Part shown: positions 13,501 through 26,600 of the stretch, in pieces
How the letters are laid out: each line of letters opens with the position of its first letter
Position numbering within the stretch: position 1 is the stretch's first letter
DNA from: Siniperca chuatsi
Lineage: Eukaryota > Chordata > Actinopteri > Centrarchiformes > Sinipercidae
Assembly: GCF_020085105.1 (NCBI RefSeq)
Contig: NC_058056.1
Coordinates: 13,772,929 to 13,836,928, forward strand
DNA length: 64,000 nt
Direction: 5' to 3'
Position numbers and translations under genes: made by a program
Notes under the pieces: generated by a model
Database searches by the model: none
What the model was told of the DNA's origin: nothing
What the model saw: only the letters and a program-made list of their open reading frames with translations

Positions 13501-14632
13501 ATTTTTTTTGTGCCGCATCTGCAAGCTGGGGGATCCAGTCAAGTGGAGTTTCCAAGAGACAGACCGAGAACCTGTGGCCAAGGAAAAGAGAGGAGAGAGG
13601 AAAAGAGATTGTTCTGGGTTTTACTTTAGAGTAAAAATCATGTCACAATAAGTGCTTGAAAATAATAACAAACATTTTTTTTAGTATGGCATAAAATAAT
13701 GTGCACAAACTTCATAATCTGTATGCTATCATATTATACTGACAGGAAAACAGTGAAAGTGCCTGAAAATAAAAATAACACTTGTGGTCCACATTTCAGC
13801 GTAGAGCGGAGTCAATAGCTGTGAACCAGTGTGCGAGACAAACCTGTGCCACATTTGTTTCTCACATACATATTTTATTGTGAACAACAAATGGAAACAT
13901 CACTTAAGGGTCGAAAAAGGAACAGCATTACTCCACAAATATCAGAGACCAGGAAGAAGCAGTGAATGGTTGCTGAAAATAGTGTCTTAAAAATACATTC
14001 TTTGTGATATTTTCAGGATGTATTTGTTGGGGTTAAATGAGAAGTTAAGGTTTCTTTAATCTTTTTTTATGTTTCTAAAAACAGCTGTTGACATGCATGC
14101 TTACTTTAGACTGATTATCTTACCAGTGATTGATTTTGAGTGGCAAAAAGTATCTGAGAGAGGAGCTTTTTTTAGATCAGTAAAGCTCACTTCAAAATAT
14201 TACAGGAATATCACAATGATGCCAAAGGCCACTTCAAAGTCAAAGGATCACCTGTGAGTGTATAGCAATATAATGGGAGTATCACAGTGGTACAACTGCT
14301 GCCATAAAAGATTAAAAATACCACTTAGCTGTCTCAATAAACACAAATGAGTAGAATATTACAGAGATATTATAGGAGAATAAAAATACCATTAACTCCA
14401 AGTAACTCATTATTGAAAACCACAGATATATTATTCCACTGAATATTTTAGAGATGCCATACATGATGTAAAATGTCGTGAAGGTTTTTGTTTTAGGGAA
14501 AACATGTTTTTATGAAAGCTGTAATAAATGTAGGTTCTTCCGCTCTCCACTGCTGACTACAGCCAAGTTTTTGTCCCTATATTTAATTTAATTCAAAGCA
14601 TGTGTTAGTAGTGACACGCCCCCTAGTGTTTC
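10551..14632. other. non-coding DNA upstream of slc35f4 exon 1a
   Basis: No gene recognised. The open frame at 13220-13651 (143 codons) has a frame-overlapping rival on the other strand and no family resemblance. The final few hundred bases (14300-14632) should contain the promoter of slc35f4 exon 1a, but no TATA box or CpG cluster is obvious. Confidence 0.4.
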
Positions 14633-17600
14633 ATGTCTGCCAGGCTCCTGGAGTTTGATAACCTTGCTCTGCGTCCGGGAGCATCACTGAAGGAATGTGG
14701 ATGTGGATTTGGATGCCCTCCTCTTGTTGCTGATTGTCCCTCGCATGGTGATCAGGGCTCATCCCCGGTCTCTTCTGATCTCTGTCCGCTCGGACCCACA
14801 ATGATAAACACCGAGAGTGTTTTGGAGAGTGGAGACGAGCCTTGCATCCGGCTGGAGCCCCTGAAGAACACGCACTTGCCGGGTATAGCGACGCCGACGA
14901 GTGTCTTAATGGACAGCAGCACCAAAGTGACAGCCAACGGGTTGCACGACATAGAGGACCGGATTCTGAGGATCACCGGCTACTACGGCTACAACCCAGG
15001 ATACTCCAGCCATAGAAGTGAGTGAAAAGAAAACAGTAAAAGTATAATGGGATCATCAGTGGATGCGACGATGTCACGCCTGTCTTTGCGTGTCTTTAAA
15101 AGAGAGATAATATTATGATGGGGGAAAATGTGTGTATGAAGGGATTTTATAGTAACCAATAAAGAAAACAAAAAATGCAGTTAATGCGGTGCCAGTGGCG
15201 TGTGGACGAAGAAACAATGCACGAATCTTCTGTCCTTGCAAATTAGTTTTCATTTTAATTAGGCTGTTGCAAAATCCACTATTGTAAACTCAGCTAACCG
15301 GGTTTTAATTATGGCTATTATGGAGCAGCATGATGTCAATCACTGCCAATATCAGCTGGAGGCTGGCTGATGCGCTGGCCCATCCATCTCTGAGACACAA
15401 CATTAGAGAAAAAGAGAGCGATACAAACAAATCTAACACTATCAGGCTATGTAATTACACAGCAAAGTGGCATGCACAAATTATGCTGCCGTTTTCAAAT
15501 TAAATTTCAAAGTTAATTGTTTAAACTGTAGCCTAATGCTGTCCAGATCAAACACTCATGTTGGTGAACTCTGCAAACAATCACTTACATGGTAGCCTCA
15601 TATTGAATTCCAAATGTTTAATTAAAACAATCAATCCTCCAAATGACAAATAGGCTACAGCATGTTGAACATTGCCAGCTATCTCCTGACATGCTTGAGA
15701 TGTAGCAGTGCTTCTATACCTTTAGCTTCTCTATAATTTTCATTTGTCAATGTGGTTTTGAATGGTGTAGCAATACTCTGAATTTTGCTGAGAGGAAGAC
15801 AATGGCTGAGATTGGAGGAGAGAGCTGATGGTGCACTTTGTTTGGGGGTGATGTTTAAAATCTTGCCCTCCAGTTCTGTTAAAGTATATTGCCAGTGCCA
15901 GTGGGGTTATAACAGGTGGAAAGAACAAGCACTGCAATGCTCTGTGCACGGCCAATCAGGGGTTTTACAAATGGCTTTATGGTAATGAAGCAAGGTGTGC
16001 AGAGCAAGATTTCACAAGGTTTGTAGCATTAGAGTAGTCACAGGTTCTCACATCTGTGCTATGTAATTGGCCTATTCAATGTATTGTGTCATCATTCTTT
16101 ATTAAAGGTGGGGATGAACTGGTGCTTTTCTTGAACAAATCCCCCAAAAATGTAATTAGTCATCTACCTGTGAGCCTCTTGTGTTTCAGATGCTGACACA
16201 CTTCACCCCCCAAATGAATTGGACTTGTCACGTAAGCTCCCTAACGTCTCCCTCTGGCTGTTACATAAAAGCTCAACTACAAATTCATGACTTACTGTAG
16301 AGATAGACATCTGAAAGAGAGATGTACTCCCAATGTTATGATGTTCCTTCCCAAATCTACTACTCAACCCTTGTACTCTGTGACATAATGCATTACTCTG
16401 ACAAACTTGTTTCAAGTCTCAAAGGAAATGTAAGCATAGAGATAGGGCCCCATTCAATCATGAACAGTTCCAGCTGAGGCTCTTTTGGATGAGCTGAGAG
16501 CACCTCAATGGATTTTTAGATAGAGGCTGAGGAAAAGGAAATGAGCCTGTCTCTCATTAACTACCTCCTGTTTATCAGGGGTGTCAGTTGCAGTAGATTA
16601 AGCAGGAATGCAATCACACACTTTCATTTGAGAATATATCTACTCGTCCAGATTAATCTATTGAAAGAATACCTGATTAACGAGAGGCACACAAACGTTT
16701 AAACTGAAAACAGATTGGACAACTTTAATAACTCAAGGGCCTCTGAAACAATGTTTTTTTGGCTCTGGTACTGAAAGTGAGCAAATTCAGACTTCAAATA
16801 TTTCTTATGTGTACATTTTTGCTAATTATGTCAAATATAGAAGCCAGTTGAAAACACAGCAAATGTGAAACTGTTGGACGGACAAAACATTTATTGAGAG
16901 TATAAGTGACAGATTAATTGATAACGAAAGTAATCGTTAATTGCAGCCATAGTTCCAGGTATACAGGCATCTGTCTTTCCCATCTCATTGCCTACTGTAT
17001 ACTGTAGTAGGAAAATGAAAGATGGGGTGGTGTCTGTGATGTAATTTTGGGTATAAGGAGCAGGTGTGGATTGTAATAGCACCTATACAAAGCCTATGAA
17101 AGCCAGTGAATTTGCGAGAGGAGGAGTTATTTGATTTGAGAGACATTTCCCATTTCTCTGATAAAATATGCCATCTGTAGCCCTGTGTTTCTCCATCTAT
17201 CCATCAACTGATCATTGCGCATGCCAGAGTCAACAGAAGGTATTCCTCAGAGCAACATACTTGTCACCATGTTTCCTGCTTGCACAGCTATTAAACATGC
17301 TGTTGCTGGTGCTGTCACTGTGAAGGCATCTGACTAAAGTGTTCATGTGCACACCCATCTTCCTCTTCTCTTATTTGATCATTCTTAGAAACAAGAATGT
17401 GAAAAATCGTTTTTCTTTTAAGCGCTGCTTGCTGCCTGACAGTGTCACATTCATTTTCTTTGTTTTGTTTACACATTTGTAAACTTTGACTTGAGAATCC
17501 ATCCATCCATTGAATTCCATACAGGCTAAGACAAAGGAGCATGTAAATAGAACAGTAGGCTCATCCTGCCAAGCCTATGGGGTAATGATATATTTAGCAA

Positions 17601-20600
17601 GATTCTTTTGCCAGTTTATTATTGCCACTTGCCATCTGCATTGAATTAGAAGATGCCTCTGAGGGGGATTGTGGACTACATTTAGTGACAGGGACTAGCC
17701 TGTAATACATACAGCACGGTTATGATATGAAAGTAAGAAGGTAAATGCCATTCTAAACAGGCAAGGTTCAATGTTTCCTATTGCCCCACTTTATGTAGAT
17801 AATAGCACTACTACAAGAAAAAAATGAAATGAAATTGACTTAAAATCAGAAAAAGAGAGGCCAGCATATTTTAACAGCACCCCCACTTGGCTCCTGCTGG
17901 AGCAGACAACAATGCTGTGTGCAGTAATTGCTTCCTCAGCACCTTTCAGAAAACCATCACAATAATTTGCTGTGTATCTTGTCTTGAGTAGCTAATTTAG
18001 AGAAGGGCACGTCTATAGTGTTTGCACGCTCCCCGCTGGGTAAACAGATATGGTGCAGGAGAAATGACAGGTACTTGTAGCGGCAGTCCCACTCAGCACT
18101 GTGTTGTTCACTGCAGGCATCGTAGCAAGACAGCACACACAGGCACTCAGACGGGAATTATGAAGGAAGGGCGTGAAAAGCAACCATTCATCACAATGAG
18201 GTGTGTTTCTATGTGTACTTGGATCTATAGAGACATATACAAAGAAAACAGATGTGCCTTTGAATCCATTCATGCTTATACTGATTGGTGATTCACTTTG
18301 CATTTTTTAAACCATTTACATCAAGTGTTAACAGCAAGTGAATTTTCACTTTCTCTCTCAAACATTGCCTCAAACATTCTGTATGTGCATGCACTTATTT
18401 TGGACTGTCCCATTCCCATGCCTGCTCACTCAGTTCTATTTATAACTAGCCCAGCGTCGAATGGGATATGAGCTTTGCCTGAACGACTCCTGGAGTACTG
18501 TTAGGCTCACATGCTCCTGGGAATGAGCAAAAACACCCTGCATGTAATGCGTGCAATATTTCTCCACAGGAGTTACAGAACTGCTGACCTGTACTCATGC
18601 CACTGTGCTATTGGTCATATGTTGTAATACTGTATGTCAGGTGACTAAATATTTGGGCTGGCCCCAGCAATTTGCTTCATGGTTGAGAATGTTTTCCAGC
18701 AAGGAAAGTTTCTGTAATCCAAAAGTAAATTGACATAATAGAAGGGCACAATATGTGAAAGGCTTGTAATGGCCTTTCCATCATGCAGAGTACACCAACA
18801 GTCTTGTCAGCAGCCTAACACTGCCCTCTTGTGGTCTGTAAATCCAACAACATCAATAAACTGACCTTCCACGTCCTCCAGTGAAATGCCAGACAGTAAA
18901 TGTCAGTACTTATTACTTATTACTATACACCTCCGTGTATAAATCAGCATGAAAGGACGAATATATTTTTATACGGCTCGTTGTGTCTGCAAAAGCCAAA
19001 ATGGTCCTTAGATTAATAAAAATAGCATTTCATGTATAAATTGTATTGTATCCTGTGTAATTTTACATCCACTATGTCTCCAGGGCTAAGTTAAAGGGTC
19101 ATTTCACCCAAGTCACTGAAAAGCATATGTATCCATATGGTGGTATCTAGCCATTGAGATTCTTTCATTTTATATTTTATTTGCACCAGCTTTGAAATGT
19201 CTGTCCCTGAGATTTCTGCTACTACCCCAAATCAACGGAGGTGACCGGAATTCAATTTGTGGTGCTCAAAGCATTAAATGAAAAATGTCATTTGAAGAAC
19301 TCAATAACGACCTGCCTTGGCTGAATTACCAACCTGGCTAAGCAGGCAACTGCACTGGGGCCCCAGACACTTATGGGTCCCAAAAGTCCTATGTTGAGTG
19401 TCTGTCAATTGTTTTTGTGGTAATTTGATTAATTGCTAATTTGTTGAAACACTTGCACCTCTAAAGTACAGTATCAGTTAAGACCTGCATTAGGTCCTGC
19501 ATTATTACCTAATCATGTGGCCTTGTCTTGTAGAGGAGAATCTGTGTCGAAATCTAGTTTTAAGACCTTTATTATTTTGATTTATATTGTGCTCACAGTG
19601 GACATATTCCCACATAAACATGTGTTTAATCAAACTACCACAACCGGATGCAGGTAGAGCCAGGTAGTATTCCAGCATAGGAATTCTGGTTGGTCAAATT
19701 ATGAAGCTGCCATTTACAGTATAGTCTGCTGTGTTCTATGAACTTAATGGTAAATTGGAGGTGACACAAATACACAGTTGGGGCCTAACAGCGAATTGTT
19801 GGGTCATCTGACATATAGTGCTATTACATATGACCAATAGCACAGTGGCATGAGTACAGGTCAGCAGTTCTGTAACTCCTATATGGATAAATATTTGAAC
19901 CCATTACTTGGAAGGTGTTTTTGCCCTGGGGGCCCCTAACAGGCTAATCCAGCCATGTTCTTGCCAATAATGTCCCTCTCACTGGGGATAATCCACAGAC
20001 CTTGCTGTGAATAGTTTTCACCAGGACAACTTTCTACAGAAGAAATAAGCCCTATGAAAACTGTCTGCAGCAATGTCTCTGAATTATCCAACATGCTGTT
20101 AAGAAATGCATCTTTTCAGTGTTTTAAGATCCACAAATAAAATTCCATTCACTTCCACACTTGATAGTAAAATGTTCAGCAGCAGATATATTAAAACCTC
20201 ACCACATCAAAGTGAAACTATATGCAAAACAAGACACCACAAAGGATAAGTGAGAACCGGGTGAATTTGAGCAAATTGTCTTATTTAGGAACATCTGTCC
20301 TTATGTCCCTGTCGATGCACCTGTAATGCAATACATCATATTCACCACTAGGTGTCCTCATCTTCCATCTATTCTAACTACACTGACTTGAGTTGATTAT
20401 ATGAGGTCCAACTAGTGGAAACACATCTAACTTGATTCATGGTCTGTCCAGTCCCCACTACAGCTAAAATCAGCTGCAGATTTCATTCATGCTTTCGTCT
20501 CTCATCTCCCATCCTCCTTCTTTGTTCCTGATCCTCACTGAGATGTGATGAGTAATAGAGAGGGGCGAAAGACAAAGGAGCTTGCACCATAAACTGAGGA

Positions 20601-23600
20601 GCTTTGGTTAATCTAAATGACAAAAGAGCCTGAATCGGTTGATTACATCAGTGCACAGAAGGCTCACTGTTGCTATGGAGGTAAAGAGAGAGGATGCTGT
20701 ACTATTTTATGCTTTGATCTGGGATGCAATAGTACCATTGTGTTATATACACTCCGTTTCCTGTTTAGTTACACCCAGCTATATGAGGTCATGATGTTTA
20801 GTTATTGTTTTAGAGAGGTATTGATTCAACTTTATGGTCATTTTGGAGCTATAGTTTGTGGTGCTGTTGAATTCTAATGTTATTCTGAGAAGTGTACAAT
20901 TTTGATGTTGGATATGATGCTATTGGACTGCAAAACTGATGAAGAGACAGAAAATTGATTAATAATCAGCTGCTAATGTGAAAGCAAACAAACAAAACAT
21001 ACAAGTGAATTTAGTGAGCTGGCAATGAAGTAGTTCTCGGTTTAATATTTGAAAGTGAACTGTGGCCTCCTGTAGCGCCCACGCTCCAGGTATTTCTCTT
21101 AATCTGATAGCGATTAACATCCCGGGCTCTGCTGACTGGGTCGTTTTTCTGTCTAGCTGTTGGCTCCACTCATCAGCAGGGCTATTTTTAAGTTTAGCCC
21201 TCCTTGTCTCAGGGGATCCATACCCCCAGCTCATCCCCTGCTTACACACCTAACCAAACATTCGTTTCAGCCATTCTTGTATCACACACTTAATGCACAA
21301 CCATTTCAATCAAGCCTCTTTCTCCACAAATCACTTAAGGCATTTGCATTAGTGTTGCACTCATTCTGTCACACTGAGTGACCATAGGAAATAAGTGTGC
21401 TTGCACTGTGCCATTGTCCTAAAAAATGACAACAGAGTGTTTCTTTTTCAAAGCTTCTCCTCAAAATTGAATTCTGCATTCGAACAAATATATTACCATG
21501 GGGTTAATGGAATGTGGCCCTGCATTTTTTCAATTGTAACAAACAGCCAAACAATAATTGTGCTGTCGCTCACAGCCTGAAGAATGCACAGAGAAGTGCT
21601 CTGATCTGCTATGCTCTCAATAGAAGTGCCAGAACTTTGACTGAGGAGCATTGTAAAGTAGAGACAGACAGGAAGGGAGGGGCTCAGGGTGATACTGATA
21701 TAATGACAGAGATCCTGGAGCAAACAGGACTGCAAAATAGCACTCATTTAGTATTCTTAACAGACCAGGGCCAGTCCACTTACTGTATCGCATGTTTACT
21801 TTGAGTGTTTTCTCTTTCTCATAGCGCTACTGTACCTGGCTTAACTAGTATTGATTTTAATGGTGAGAGGGTAAGCATAGCGTAGGTTATATTAAGATTA
21901 TATTACAGGCTGCAAGGCCTCATGTGTCTGACCGCTTACACCAGACACTGATGTGTTGTTGATGTAGACGCCCAAGCAATATTTAGGTCCATTGAATTCT
22001 CAGGTAGATTAACCACAACTAGAGATAGAATGGCCATAGGGCTTTCCTTGAGATGGAAACTCCTGACCACAATCCTGAGGGTGACTCACATGGCCCAGGC
22101 TGAGCCTTCTCAGATCCACACTGGCTGCTGATGAGGGTTTCCCTTGACTGTGCAACAGTGATTGGGAAAAAAGTATTGAAATCTTTTATTAAAGTAATAT
22201 CATCACAATGTAAATATTTAATGTAAAAATACTCTATCAGTAGTAAACATCTTGCACAGAAATTTTTACTTAAAAATGAAGAAGCACCAGTCAAAAGTGC
22301 TAACAGGAAATATGAAGGGTTCATGTAATGAATCATAGCATTTGTTCAGGCAGAGCTCTGAAGTTGCGTCTGCATTAGCTGACTGGCATCAGCTGTTTCA
22401 TTTATGCTTCACAATCACTGGCTCCTTCACAGCCGTGTGGCTATCAGCTAACTAGTAACGTCCAATCATAGTCATGCGGATGTACAGTGCTGCCAACATA
22501 ATGTGACACTTCTAACTATTACTTTGCTGATATGCTCATGCCAACTCTTTGCTGCTGCAGCTCGCTCAACCACCACAACATACTTATGCGCTATTTTTTT
22601 GACATTGTTGATCGAACTAAGATTTGCCATGTATGTTTATTCAGAGTGGATTAGTTCTCCCAGCAGAATCCTTGTTGCTGCTCAGATTCTAAAAGAGTTC
22701 CCTCATAAATCAGAGCCCTTTCCTACAAATCTAGCAGTATAACCATTTGGTATTGTCACATACTGGAGAAAGGATTTGTTGTTACTTCTAGGGGAATTAA
22801 TTAACACTAAACCATGTGGCTATAGCAGTATAGCTACAGGCCCCAACATATACTGAGTCCATAGGTTTCTTACACCTAAGGTAGGATGGGGGCCTGCCTG
22901 AAACCCAGTGAGTTCGACTCGTCTCCTGCGGTGCCTCTTTACTCAAGCTGCCTACAAGCAACATTATATTTCAAAGTGTTAAGTTATTGACATAGGAAGC
23001 ACTAAGCAGTACTTTAATGTTGTAGGTGATCCAGATGCTGCTAGGTCTAACTACTATTGGCTAGTTTAAAGTCTAGCAATGCATCATATATTCTAAGCTT
23101 TTACATGTACAGTCATCTTACTCCCAGCCATCAGATGGATTTGGTGAGATAAATAGTAGCATATGTCCCTCTGAATAGAGTAATGCTGTAAAGTCTCACA
23201 AAGAGAAAATAGTCCAGTTATGTACAAACATATAAAATTTGAATTAATAACAGTATTTGATATGGAAAAGGTGAACTTGCAGGTGCAAAGAAAGTGTTGA
23301 TATGTCCAATGGAAAAGCAACATATGATCAGACTGGGAGAAATTACAAACAGAGACCTGTTTTTTGTAGTTACCATGAGAGGCAAGTCCATGTCAATAAC
23401 AGATAACTACCCAGGATCCACTCTTGATTTAAAGTTGCAAATGTTAGAGTTACGTATAAGCCTCGATACAAGCATGAGTAGTACTTTAAAATGTATTCCT
23501 TTTAAAAATGTTTGAGTTGGTTTGTATTGCAGTCTTCTTTATGGCATATTTGGAAGATGGAAATATCATTTGGTTAGCATATCATAGTAGTGATCTGTAA

Positions 23601-26600
23601 ATGCATAGGGGTGTGAGTGCCATGTGAGCAGAGGCCCCCCTTATCCCTCTAAGAGCACTGGGATTACTTAAGTGGATGACAGAATTTACATGTATAGGAC
23701 TGGCATGTCTTTTTCTTAGCTCAGTTGATTAATGCTGCAGTGGTGAAAGCAACAGGAGAGCGCTCTACTAATAATTCGATTCTCAAGGAGTAGTGAAGAG
23801 CAGGAGATGTGCCAAGAAGATAGAGACGCATTGGAAGACAGAGGACAAGAGTATATATATAGAGAGAGAGGAAGGGGTGAGGAGAGCCTGGTCAGGTAGA
23901 AAAGATAGGGGAGGAGGAAGGAGGAAAGGAGGGGGCAGCAGCTAACGCAGCATAATTAGCCCGGGCTGCTTGGTTACCTTCCAAACAAAGCTGCTGATTT
24001 GTGGAGTAAAAGAAGAGGAGGGGAAAAGCGAGAGAGACAGAGAGAAAAGAGGAGGGGGAGGATAGAAAGAGATGAGGGGAGTGATTGTGCAATGCCACAC
24101 ACACTTGAAGCTCAGTCTCCCTTGGAGACACTGGCAACTCTGGATCACAGCATGACAGTGCAACAGTAGAGTCTCCACTTCACTACACTTCCACTGAGCT
24201 ATCTCCACTGAGCTGTGTCACTATCCCGACAGACAGAGAGAGACAGAGAGAGAGCACCAGTAACAGAGCGCTGGCCTGGAGAGGAACGGAAAATCAGGAC
24301 GGCAGTGCTGGGAAGTAGACAGAAGAGTTGACAGAGATCTGGGGGGAGGAGGGGTGGGGGGCGTGCAATCAAGAACGTGAAGAGGAAGCGGAGGAGTCAG
24401 GAGTCTGAGGGTGCACGGAGCTAGCAGGAGGAGCTGCTGAGCGTGCAGCAGCAGCAGCCTGGGCACACTTACACACTCACTCACACACACACACACACTT
24501 CCCAGGGAAGGACAGTAGTGTGTCCCCAGTGGAGGATGAAGAAGCACTCAGCCCGAGTGGCTCCTCTCAGCTCGTACAGCACTCAGGTCCTGACCTGCCC
24601 CATCTCTGAAGGTAAACCAAAAGAACCAGGGAGGCCCAGGACGCCATTTATACTAAACTGTATATATATGCATGTGTATGTGTTAGCATGAACTGAATTA
24701 TTGGCAGCATTATCTCTGATAGGCTGCTTAAAACTATGGAGTACTTTTATTTGATTTATTTGACAGCTTTTACAGGTGAAGGCATTATTATTTCCCATAA
24801 AGCATAATATGCACTAAAGTGTCATATAGAGTGTACAGGTATTCATATATAATACAGATAGTGTGGTGTGCTGCATTTGAACATGAGGTTTCAAAAATGA
24901 AAATCTAAGAAAAATCAGCTACTGAATTGAACTATTTTCACCAGGACTTTCTTGACAGTTTTCCTCTGGATGGTGTAAAAAACACATTTGTATCATTTCA
25001 GTTTCCTGCTGGCAGAATTGAGAAGCTAAATGTGTTGACAGGAAGTGTTGTTGTAGCAGCAGCATATGTTTGGCTGTTTTTGGCAGCACTGTGAGGGCCT
25101 GCACTAAAACAAAAACAAAAAAACAGGCCAAAAATCAGCTGCTTCCGCATCTGTTCATTCCGTTCACCTGTCCTTCCTTTATCTAACTGCACATTTGTAC
25201 TCTTCAGCATCCTCATCCCTAAAAGCCTTGAACTTCACACTGCATGCCTCACACTGCAGACGTGACTGTGAGCTTCATAGTGGATTCAGCAGGGGTCCAT
25301 CCATCAATGTCACTGGCATGCAGTGTCAGTGGCAGGGATAAAACACAGAAGGGATTGAAATGTGAGGTTCGAGCAGCATACTGCGTCACACAGAGTGGAT
25401 CTGCTAGGTTAATGGGTGCCTTAGTGAATGATCCTATGCAGTACTGGGATTTCTGTAATGAAATTTCATGATGTTAACGCTTTTAAATAGTCCTTTTTCT
25501 AGCTGTAGTGAGGGAGTCAACTATTCCATCTATGATTTTTTTTTTTAAAGTGTAGTATTAGTTGTTTTTTTTTACACAAGTATCAATTCTGTGGATTCTT
25601 GTTTGACAGAGGTGGAAAGAAGCTCATCTCAACTTCAAATTTAGTCACGTACACAGATATTCTAACCCTAATGTTAGTGTTTTGATGTACTTGTGGAGAG
25701 TCTATATTTGAACATTTAGGCATTTATTTATACTTTGATGTGATGAAATTTTTAACTACAAAAGCCTTTGGAATCTGAATGAGCGTCTTTAAGAAACACC
25801 CCTGGGCTTATAATTATGCATCAAATGATTTCTGACAGCTGGTGCTCAATTAATAAGTCTAAGTACTTTAAGACTACTACTCTGTAATTTGAGTAGTTTT
25901 TTCAAACAAGTACAATTACTCGGAGTTGACTGAAATTAACCTTAAATAGCACTACTGTAGTGAAGAATTTCACTGAAATACTGTGCTGACAGTCTTTTTC
26001 TATGAGGGATTAGTGCTTCCTTTGCAACTTTTTAGTAGACTTATTAGTCAGCAATAACACTGTTTGTTTTGAGAATACAATTTTAGCCACAGGAGCTGCT
26101 TTTATGAGGCAGGGGAATAGTAGAGTTATAATATTACTGCATATTGGCACTAGATCAGCCTGTAGTGGCTTTTACCTCAGGACAGAAAAGCCCGTATCCA
26201 ACACTAAAAGCTTTAGGTTTTGTTGGTGCTATGAAACACGAACCTTGCTTGGTGGATAAGGAGAAGCAGACATGAAGAAAAAAGAATAAAAGAGCTGCTT
26301 CTCTCTTGCAGAAATATCAGATCTCAGTTTGCAAGTTAGCAACCACCGGGCTCATTAGGTTGATTAAGAATCCTTGCTGTGACAGAATGTAATTAGACCA
26401 AATCCCTTGATGATCCTGTAGACAAAATGTATCTGTGTTGAATATTTTGCTTTCACCACATACTGTAGATCTGCTCCCAGCTGAGATATACTGTGAAACA
26501 TTTTATCTGAGAGATTTTATTGAGGTCAGTCTGTAATGAACTGAACTGAACTAAAAAAGAACTGAGTTTGACTTAATCAATGGGAGTCATCATCAGTTTT

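Larger units (their letters stand above)
15018..23879 (+). other. slc35f4: first intron of slc35f4 (from exon 1a), non-coding
   Basis: Donor gtgagt at 15018. No further exon or RNA gene was recognised. Contents worth naming are two interspersed repeats (16905-16950 and 19091-19330) and two denser blocks at 18400-18560 and 21050-21250 that could be conserved elements. The open frames of 60-100 codons have no family match. Confidence 0.6.

Noticed and set aside
13220..13651. 143-codon open frame on the + strand, longest in the upstream region
   Set aside because: No family resemblance, low-complexity charged tail, overlapped by open frames on the other strand and in another frame, no splice or promoter context.
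18436..18445. MEF2-type sites CTATTTATAA (18436), CTATTTTTAA (21182) and CTATTTTTAA (11378)
   Set aside because: The degenerate consensus is expected several times by chance in 64 kb of AT-rich DNA, so no muscle regulatory claim is made.
22905..22940. GAGTTCGACTCG, resembling a tRNA T-arm
   Set aside because: No acceptor stem, D-arm or anticodon arm can be built around it.
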